From assembly GCA_958510875.1 (NCBI GenBank), contig OY294067.1:199828524-199892523 (forward strand): a stretch of 64,000 nt of DNA, in the 5' to 3' direction. The notes under the pieces are model-generated. The model saw only the letters and a list, made by a program, of their open reading frames with translations, was not told where the DNA came from and did no database searches. The translations under genes were made by a program, and so were the position numbers. The DNA is from Endomychus coccineus (taxonomy: Eukaryota; Arthropoda; Insecta; Coleoptera; Endomychidae). This document shows positions 54,801 through 64,000 of the stretch, one piece after another; position 1 is the first letter of the stretch; every line of letters begins with the position of its first letter.

Positions 54801-56300
54801 ATTGGTCAAATAATCACGGAAATTATTTGTAAGGTCTTTATAAGCGCCACGCCATGAAAAATCCGTCAGTAAATATAATTGTATTTATTTAATGTCGCCT
54901 TCCTTGATTGTAAAGCATTCCATCAACTGTTCGTTGTTTTTACCGATTGGAAAAAAAATCAAATTGAGAGCCTATGAATAGTAAAAGAATAATTATTAAT
55001 TCTGAAATGTCGGCTTTTACTAAGTGTAAATTGATTAAAATGGAGAATGTTGAGAAATACAGACATGCAAGGAATTGATGATTTTGAGCGTAAGATTAAG
55101 AACTAAGACTGTAGTCGATTTCTGAAGACACCCACAGCAGGTTAACTCTTCGGTTAACTCTTAGCAGTTCTATACACACCTTTGTGATTTGTGTTTCATT
55201 TGATGAATATTTGTAATATTTTCATACAGACAGTGATGCCATTTTGTCATTCGATATTAATCGAGGTATCAGAAGAGGAAGTAGTTGTTCAGAAATTATT
55301 CGCTGTTCCCATGTTGATATAGATGAGTAGAAGCTAATTTATACATGAATCAAACTCACTTATTCTTGAACGAAAGAAAGTAATGAGTAATCTTGATTTG
55401 ATTAGTCATTTTGCGAACAGTCGAACTTGAAAGTTATTGTCCTTTGTAGAATTCAAGACATAAATTGAAGTGAAACAATTCGAATGGTGTTGAGGTTACT
55501 TTTTTGTGTCCTACTTTCAAAATATATGCTTCAGAATCAGCTTTATCATAATATATTCATTAATAGGCATATAACGGTAAGCTGGAAAAAATTTTAATAT
55601 ACTTATTAACTCATACAAAAAACAATAGCGATGTATGCAACATGTTCCTTTTAACTAGACACTATGGAGGGCAGTACATCATATTCTAGATTAAATCTAA
55701 AGTGGTTTTCATCATTATAGGAATTTATCGCTGTAAAACCTTAATTATGTGAGGCTCTGTTATCAACCAAGTGCACCGTCTCAGGATATACGGAAAAATT
55801 AAGAACTTAATTATTTTCTTGTTTAAAAATGAAGTACACGGGTCACGTGAATTCATCACTGAAATGAATCATTATAACGTTGTAGGAGTGATAATTATAT
55901 TTTACAATAACATTTTGAGAAACATTCAATCAAATCAAGTTCACTTCGATAATAATAATGATAAATGATAGTTCTTATGCTAATAAATAAGAAATTTGTT
56001 AAACTGGATGGTTGGCAATACTGAAAAAGTTTGTGATTACAGGAAACATTAAATGAAGACTTGAAATAAATTCTGGGCTAAGTTCCAATATTCAACTTTG
56101 GAGTAAATCAACATTTTTAGATAGGTACTATTGCTATGTTCACAAATTTCTAACAAACGAAAGCTCCCTGGCAATTGTAGGTTGAGTGAAAATAATTTCA
56201 TTGATGCAAATTCATATTATGAAAAAACATTAACGACTATTAAATGGGCCGAGTACCGTCAAAATGAGACAGGTCACAAATGAAGTATATTCTTTACTCC
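51900..56300. other. No gene seen
   Basis: Long AT-rich stretch without convincing coding frames, repeats or RNA genes; short frames at 54159-54556 and 55771-55968 carry no motif. Confidence 0.5.
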
Positions 56301-56334
56301 AATACTTTTCATTCATTGAGAATATCTTCGAAAA

Positions 56335-56733
56335 ATGGTTTATTCACTCCTTTCATTCATTGCAGCGTCTCTGTATTCACTAGTTCTGCTCTTACAGAAT
56401 AATGCAACCAAACCCCCCCTTATTCTTTCAGTTTTTATACTATTTATGAAAACAATTGTAATTTTTTATTTTTTGGATTATCCATTAAGAGTTTCTTGTG
56501 TTATCACCTTTTCAGGATTATCATCAGTTATCTTTATTCAATGTGTTTCAATAATTTCCATGTTAATAGGGTCTTATGTTTTATCGAACGCTGACTTTGA
56601 ATTATTGAAATCTTCTTTCTGGATCGAAACTAAAGTAAATAGGTTTCTTGGTGTTGCAGTTACCATAACACGAACCAAATACATTGGTACCTCACATTTT
56701 CCAGTATTCGCCTCTCTAACCCCGAGCAACTAA
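56335..56733 (+). other. Open frame of 132 codons, hydrophobic, doubtful
   Basis: ATG-initiated frame with two or three potential membrane segments (ASLYSLVLLLQ, VFILFMKTIVIFYFLDYPL, FIQCVSIISMLIG). T-rich DNA yields such hydrophobic frames by chance, and no family is recognised. No similar exon nearby. Confidence 0.2.
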
Positions 56734-57119
56734 GTAAATCCAAAGAAATGAGAGAATTTTGTTCTGATGTTGACCAACGCAATTATCGCTCCAAACTGTA
56801 AGCTGCTTTCTATATGACACTCTGCAACTTACTCCGTTCAAAATACACGAGACATTATCATTGCCCTTTCGTGTAATGGGAACGCAAAATCTCATTTATT
56901 ATCTCCTATATGCACACACAAGTTGCAACATGAGAGTTGTTGCAAGTAGTATATCAAAGTTTGTGTTGCGATAGTGGATTCATTAGGTGGTCCCTAGGTG
57001 ATGATTCCTCAGATTCAGTTGATTTATGTTCTTATAATCAATAAAATGATGTAGTGTTTGATTGTACATACCCCAATTTATGATGATTCTGGATTGAATA
57101 AGGATGGTGACCCATTTTA

Positions 57120-58130
57120 CAAAGTATTTAGTCCTCATTAGGAAGGTTGCACCCCCTCCCGGGTGTTGTTAGTCCTAGGTGTTGTACAAACAAGAGTACA
57201 TAACTATGAGGGTTCAAGCTTATGCTGCCGATACTCAGCCAGGGTTCCTCAACATGGACTCTCTAGTGTTGGCGAGGGCTTGGCTAATGCTCGGCGCGTG
57301 CGCCGTCTTCTCGTCGTCTTATTTGCATGCCTTACACAGCGGGCCGTCCCCTAGACCTATGGTTTGCATGTGTTTTCCCAATTGACATTGTCTGTAATGA
57401 TTCAAGTAATTAGTTTCTGCAGGTTCTTCCGAGACAGTCTCATGTTATCTTCGGATGAAGACATGGAGAGTTATCACCTTCTCTTCATCCATGTCTTCCG
57501 AATCTGTTGGTACTAAATACGGTCTCTCGAAGACGTAGTGATGTTGAACGGCATCGAGAGGAGGTGTCTTCTTTACCGTCTCCTCCAAGTGACAGAGTTT
57601 GCATTTCTTGGTTCCCTTATACTAGAGTCCTATGGAATTCAGCTGTAGTGCAGATGCCGTTTCTAATTCCTCCACGTAAACGTCGAGAGGTGAGACAAAC
57701 CATTGCTTCTATCTTCCTTATTCATGAGGATGTTGAGATTTTGATCGAAGTTATTTCAATGTCTTGGGACATGTTGAAGACCATCACGTCTTGTACTATT
57801 TCGTAAATTGACATTGTTGCACACAGAAAAGGTAGTTATAGATTCATTGATTAGTTTGGACTGGATGCTTTTGAGACTTGGTGTATCAAGAGTTTGTTTC
57901 ATGGTAGATTGATTCACGTGGTTCATGAATCAGGTGGTCTTGAATATCTTCATTCCGTTTTTCTACAACAGTTTGTTGTCGATTTGTCACTGTGTGATTC
58001 AAATGTTTGTCATCTCGGCAGGGCTTTCTTTATGCTGGCTGATATTAACATTGTAGAATTTCTCGTTAACATCTATTCTATATCGAACGAATCATTTGCA
58101 TCTAATTGACCAGAGGTATATAGGACGTTG
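57120..58130. other. GC-richer block with several open frames, unidentified
   Basis: The base composition is clearly less AT-rich than on either side (CCCCCTCCCGGGTG, GCTCGGCGCGTGCGCCG). Frames at 57163-57385, 57507-57806 and 57894-58109 are open, all on the plus strand. The second has a basic patch (PRKRREVRQT). An inverted pair GAAGACATGGA / TCCATGTCTTC lies at 57458-57500. It may be a decayed transposon or an exon cluster; I recognise no domain. Confidence 0.3.
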
Positions 58131-61100
58131 CTTTTTATAGGAGGGAATGGAATGATTATAGTCGAATATTGCACAAGGCATTTGATCAACGATATTTAGA
58201 TCCTTTTCCGTCCTCTACTAATTTTCGAGTATTCAAGGATGGTTGAATGAAGTCTTCAAATAGCACAATCAGAATTCGAGTTTGAAGGTATAATGTAACT
58301 TATGAAGTTTGATTTTGAGCAACAAGGCAAATTATTTTATCATATTGTCGCTCAACTCTGTACCATTGTCTAATGTCCATAATTTTGAAGTACAATGATG
58401 AGTCATGAAATTTATAAATATTTAGTGACGTGAAAAAATTTCAATGAAGTTATTGGATCGCTTGTTTATGTGTCTATAATAGTGAGACATTTTTGAGTCT
58501 TGATAGTGTAAGTACCTGCATAAAGATCTCGTATTGTTCTTGGGTTGTAGGAGTGAGTTTTGTTTAGGTGAATTCCCAGTACAATTTAATTTCTCAGATA
58601 ACACCGATATTTTGTGATATCACCTCGAATAATATGAGGTCATTGGTATATTTGATTATATTTGGGATTCTGTTCCATTAATACCATGATGGTTATTCTT
58701 ATTTTCGCAACATAATTTGATAATGCAGTCTTGAGATTCTGATTCTTTCACATTTTCCATGACGTTATTACAAAGAATGAGTAAGTTTTAAAGATGAACT
58801 TTTCAATCTTGTATAAATCGAGTGGGCATTATTTTCTTTTTGAACGAACTGTTTTCTATGCAAAGTCGAGGGCAATGTTACAATAATTCTCAGAAATAAC
58901 GCTCAATGCAAGAGATAAATGTTTCCAAGTTCCGGCATATAATTAGATATAATCTGGAGGAGTTACAGTAGGATTCTCGTATACATCGAACACTAAACTG
59001 GAACACTTTTGGAGGCGATATGCCGATTTCAACACTTTCACTGATGGAAGCAATGAAGAGTGTTCAAATTATCAGTAAGCTATTGAAACCGAAAAGCCAT
59101 CCACGACGGAACTTCGTAGAAATATTGTTCGCAGCGTTATCCTGTCAGTCTTTCGTCCACATAGTAAAAAGAGTTATTCTATTGAGTAAATACAACGCAT
59201 GGGATATGTTAACTAAAATATGATATTTATGTTCGAACTTGATAAAATCATAGTAGTACAATGTATAATAGTAATTTGCGTATAAATTACAACTCAGCAC
59301 TACATATTATATTTCCAGTTTGAGTTATGATGGTGGTTTCCTGGAATATAACTAGCGCTCACATTCTTATGTACCTCCGTCTTGTTTGGATCATCCGTTC
59401 TTCAAATTGTTAACAAATCGAGAGTAAACTCTCGCTTATACTGTCATCCTGGATAGTTTGTATTATAATTCCGAATATTAAGATTGTTAGTGAAGCTCTT
59501 CCTAGAGTAAGATAATATCTCGAAATCGAAGCGCCCTTCGAAGTATTCACTTACTGTCGATACATGAAATTTATATTATTTTTCCTATGTTAATGTTCAA
59601 GGTTGCAGTGAAATCGTTAATTGAAAATAAATTCACAAATTCAAATTCATTCCATGCACCAATGAAACGCAGATTGTGAAAGATTCCATATTTACATTAT
59701 TTTTTAAGCTATAAAAATCCCAAGTTTTGTTTCCAATTTTTCATTAAAACCAACTTTCAAAACCTCGCAAAGTACCGCACTCACATAAATAATATAACAA
59801 TGTGGGTATCTGGAACTATAAAGGATCACATTTGGATCTAAATTTGGTCATATTTTATTTATTTTATGTGCATATACCCTCATTTCGTTTAATAGCATTG
59901 GGACAAACTTTATTCCGAGGTAGTTCAACTTTTCAGATTGTTGAACGAGTTCCTATACTTTTATGATAGATGGGGATAAGTTTTCTTATTTGCACAGTTT
60001 AAAAATATAGTACACGTGAATCGTGCAATTGGCCAGTAGCGTATATCTATAGTTCGCTTGAAATCAACATGATACTGAGCTAATAGTTGCACATAATGGA
60101 ACAAACTTAATTCGTTTTCTAATTCCGTTATTATATATTTGCTCGTGATAACTCAGAAATTATTCAGATTTATCATAGTGCGAGCCTAAGCTGAGGAATA
60201 AAATTGTATGTTTTGGAAGGATCTGAATTAATACCTTGTATATCACAAAAATTCAGTTTAATTTACTGTCTATTGACAACAGTACATGAATTCAGATATA
60301 GAAGATGAAGAAATTTTCATTAGGAATCTATATTTTATAAAACATATTGTAGATATTGAATAGAATCAGCCATTATGTGATGCAAATCCATTCTATACTT
60401 AGTTAAAGTAACTATTAAACGTTTCATAAATAAAAGTAACTACAGTTTCGCTAGCACTGTAGCTTCTTCGAACAAATATTATTTATGATATTTGTTCCAA
60501 AAAGCTATGATGTTAGCGAAATTGTAGGAAAAATCGAATTTTTGATAGTTATTTTATCTAAGTTTATATTGTACATCCTATATTCTCATCTTACGAGTCG
60601 AGGTAAAACTAAAAGAACCATTCGATTGATGATCTACACTAGGGGGAAAGAGGAAGTGAAAAGGCTGCCAGTTTGTGGGTATGAGGACTATATGGGGAAC
60701 TAATGGGGAAATAGCAATAGTTGCCGTCATAAAAGGAAGTTTTCTGTAAATGTTGAGGGTAATACTATTGTTGAGGTGTGTGAGTAATGTTTGATTATTA
60801 TAGAATGTTGGTAATGAGAAGTTCACAATCATTGGGTGGTAAACTTGAAAATATATTTGAAACTTCGAAAGATACGAACGTATCATTTTTGGGTATAGTT
60901 AGTCTGTTAATTGTATTGGATATATGAATTGAATTTTCACTATTTATGTATGCACTTTGACTTGAAGTTACTCATATGCTTAAAAATTGAGGCATTCGGT
61001 CTGTAATATTCCATAAAGATCATAAAATTACAAAATGAATTACAATTGAATAACCTATTGTTAATCTCTCCCCAAATTCACTGTCATTTGATAATTTTAC

Positions 61101-62130
61101 TATCTAAAACTTGTTTTTTTCATAAGCACCTACTGTTCAGGTTTTATCTTATTTCAGATAGAATCAACACAATAAAATCAATGTTTTTGAATGTGTGTCC
61201 TCATAAGAATGAAGGTATATTCTATGAAGCTTATTCTATTCCAGCAAATGAGGTTTCTCAAATTGTTTAATTAGAAAACCTACTACCACGGATACAACTG
61301 TCACTAATTTATTCCGACTATAGTCCTCATATAACAAACTAGAATCATATAATTCATAGATCATTTTCATTTCATCATTCTGCACGAAAATTTGAACGGA
61401 GAATTGAATAAAATTAAGGTGATACTCATCAGAAATGGATTTCAACAGGAAATTATATCCAAATTGATTAATCGAAAAAAGCTGAAATCAACTCACTCGA
61501 AAATTTATCCCTTCATGAAAAATTTTCATTCATAATCAAAATATGTTTCCCTAAAATATTTTGGTTCTATAAGTGAAAAAAAAATTCAGATATTTTGTTG
61601 AATAATAATGTGAAAGTTTGCTTCAAACCTCAAAATGAATTATCTCATAATCTTTTCAATGTAAAAGATTAAACAAATAAGTTTGATGAACCAAGAGTTG
61701 ATAAATATATAAATGTAATATTGGGAGATGGAGTATTAATATAGGAATAGGAGCTAGATTTAAGGAACATTTCAAATCTTTCAGATTTATTAAAAGAGAT
61801 TCTTCTTTTCCTTATCATATTTTAGAAATAAGACTTTACATTCTCACAGTACAGGTTTAATATGAAACACCTCACAATCGATATAAATATCCAATGGAAT
61901 TACAAATAATGACAATAAGAAATAAAATATACGTTAGATATGTATTACATCCTGCTATTCGATGTCTTGATAATATAATGTTTGTTATATCCCCGCATTA
62001 TAACTTCCCCAATTAATTACCAATTCCAAGTATGCATTCAATTTCGTTCTTGTATCCCACGTTGTACTCCTATATTCTAACTGCATCCCCATTTACTGTT
62101 TTTTTGTCTTTTTGACTATATATAATATGA
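58131..62130. other. No gene seen
   Basis: AT-rich DNA with scattered short frames (59020-59223, 60485-60886, 61046-61445) lacking motifs. Confidence 0.5.
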
Positions 62131-62702
62131 GATCGCGAATTGGTACTTTTTGTATCGTTCTGAAGATGACACGCTTGTTGTCGAAACTTGATCACAATTG
62201 TGTTCCATAATATGAGTGACAGAGGAACAAAGTAAAAGTGTTCCGTTACTCGATTATAGTTTTTGCCTTGGAAATCTCATTATCAATTCATATCATACCG
62301 ACCAAAAGAAAATACTCATTCAATTCAAACCTTATGAATTGGGTCTATGGTAAAATATAAATTTGAATATTTCAATTAAGTTTACGAAAAAAACCATGGA
62401 ACATCGTGTGGTTAGCTTTGGAATTTTCCTACGGAGATTGGCATCAGGAAATACCATACTAGGCAAAGAATGCTACAACTTCGCCTTCATGGAAAATTTA
62501 TGTTTGGAAGAAAATAAATAGGAAAAAAACGCTTCTCAGTTTTGAGTGTACTCAATTCTGTGATGTAGAATATGGTTTTTCTGAATATTAAGAAATTCTA
62601 TATTTTCAAATTTACTTCTGCGCAACACATGTCTAAAGTGTCATCAATCTATAGTACCTACAGCTAATGTTCATGCTAGCTCTCCTAGTAGAGGAAAACT
62701 AT

Positions 62703-62802
62703 TTATCGCCTCAGATAACATTCCTGAATAGGGAGGATATCGCCTCAGATAACATTCCTGAATAGGAAAGATATCGCCTTAGATAACATTCCTGAATAGA
62801 AA
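62703..62802 (+). repeat. 34-bp tandem repeat, three copies
   Basis: Three units beginning ATCGCCTCAGATAACATTCC and ending GAATAG plus a purine spacer start at 62705, 62739 and 62773, period 34, with one or two differences each. Confidence 0.85.
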
Positions 62803-62879
62803 GTGAAACTGAGTTTACTCTGATGATGGCTACTTTGTAGCTGAAACGTGCTCAATATGTTTCTTATTTACAGTAATAT

Positions 62880-64000
62880 AAGATCAGATAATATTGTGGT
62901 AGTAACGGAAGATGAATATCTCGTCTGACCAATTATCAAAATTCTCCTGCATTTGTTCGTCGCTATTGCGCAAAACTTCCAAAGACTCATTATGTGTATA
63001 TGAACTGAAGCTGTGTAGATTTGAACACAGTATCTCTTACAGTATGAGGTCGAAGTGTTTTATGTATTTTTGGATAAAAGATCGGGATCATTTGATATAC
63101 GATTGACAGGGCCTTGATTCTGACTAACGATTCGATTGCAACATAGGGAGAGTTACATGATATATTAAAATCATGAGTTATCACATTTTTTTTTCATCTT
63201 CTTTTGATGGTCATTTGTCTTATGCAGCTCGATAAGAAATTTCAAATACTTCAGGAATGGAAACTTGCTGGTGAACTCTGCTGGGAAATTTCAAAAATAT
63301 GCCCATCTACTTATTTGATCATTGAAATTTTGCTCCACAACATTATCGCGTATGAAAACTATTCTAATAAGAAAGTCTAGATCGTTAAGTAACATGACAA
63401 ACTAATAGTTGGAGACAGCTGTTTTGATTCTGTTGGTGGTATACATCAACCTCGACATCAACAAACAGAATGGTATAGAAACCAAATATCTAACGCCATC
63501 TACGAGTATTTAGTTTGTAAGGTTACTGATCGATCTAGATCAGAGAGACCTGATCATCGTTATCTGGCAAAAGCCAACAAGTTGAAAAAATTATATTCAT
63601 TCATCTTTCAATTGTTACAGAAGTGTTGTAATGATCAAAAGACAAACACTTATATAGGTAACTCATTATTGAAACAAACATAAAATACGTTGACTACGTG
63701 GAATTTTCCGAATTATCTAAGTATTCAATTAAACGTGATATAATATCTGTTACTTATATTTTCTTCGATCTTATCAGATGAAACGTGATGCTCCATGATG
63801 TATACCGTACTAGATTGAGTATCTCTCACTACTGGTTGATATCGAAAATCGAATAATAAATATTTATCGAAATCTTATAATTGTTTTTCTACTGAACCTC
63901 AAGTGACAGGAGTTCAATTCTCGTGAAAATAGCATATAAATTACAGAGACAATTTGATCAATTGAATAGGATTCACATGAGGATTGAGCAAATTTCCTTC
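62880..64000. other. No gene seen
   Basis: AT-rich DNA. A hairpin with ATTCTGTTGGTG and CAACAAACAGAAT lies at 63428-63470 within a GC-richer stretch; nothing else stands out. Confidence 0.45.

Noticed and set aside
1..64000. tRNA or rRNA genes
   Set aside because: I looked for A/B-box-like pairs with cloverleaf arms and for rRNA core motifs and found none I could support by eye.

Overview
This is nuclear DNA of an insect or close arthropod. It is AT-rich, mostly non-coding, and full of decayed mobile DNA (two hAT relics, a THAP-type relic, a DUF7869-like relic, an LTR retrotransposon and foldback elements). No clear intact host gene is visible.

The centrepiece is one insertion at 2475-35518 (about 33 kb). 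It is bounded by inverted terminal repeats that start AGTAG and end CTACT, and flanked by a near-perfect 6-bp target duplication (GAAGCT / GAAGCA). It is a Polinton/adintovirus-like endogenous virus arranged as an inverted dimer. Arm A (about 10.9-22.1 kb) and arm B (about 23.3-34.5 kb, reverse orientation) carry the same gene block head to head. Reading inward from each outer end, the order is: FtsK/A32-like packaging ATPase, DUF8207 protein, fibre-like coiled-coil protein, DDE integrase with chromodomain, a short unknown frame, PLA2-like protein, adenovirus pX/pVI-like core protein, adenain-like protease, penton/minor-capsid candidate, a 45-codon ORF with an N-myristoylation-type start, a spliced MSV199/DUF3627 (BRO-like) protein, and, convergent to these, a matrix metalloproteinase (MMP) with signal peptide, cysteine switch, zinc site, Thr-rich hinge and hemopexin-like domain. 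The gene ends and the dimer centre consist of tandem arrays of palindromes (CACGTG, TGACGTCA, ACAGCTGT). I see no DNA polymerase B and no double-jelly-roll major capsid gene in either arm.

Both arms are damaged, mostly at different sites. Arm A has an ATPase stop in the Walker A loop, a solo LTR in the DUF8207 gene, a large deletion through integrase, PLA2, core and protease, and two stops in the MMP. Arm B has a stop in DUF8207, His-to-Tyr in the protease, Asp-to-Asn in the integrase, a frameshift in the PLA2 and MSV199 genes, and a stop plus a frameshift in the MMP. The left inverted terminal repeat was later hit by a 987-bp foldback element (TA duplication) and a non-coding LTR retrotransposon (4202-10870), whose 3' LTR end was lost together with adjoining viral DNA.

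Immediately right of the insertion (35.5-39.6 kb) lies an older, strongly diverged third copy of the same virus family, so the locus was hit at least twice. From 36.6 kb to the end there are only relics, an inverted repeat (43.6-44.0 kb), a 34-bp tandem repeat (62.7 kb), one possible promoter/5' exon (45.6-45.96 kb) and long featureless AT-rich stretches. Assignments of function rest on motif reading only; no database search was possible.
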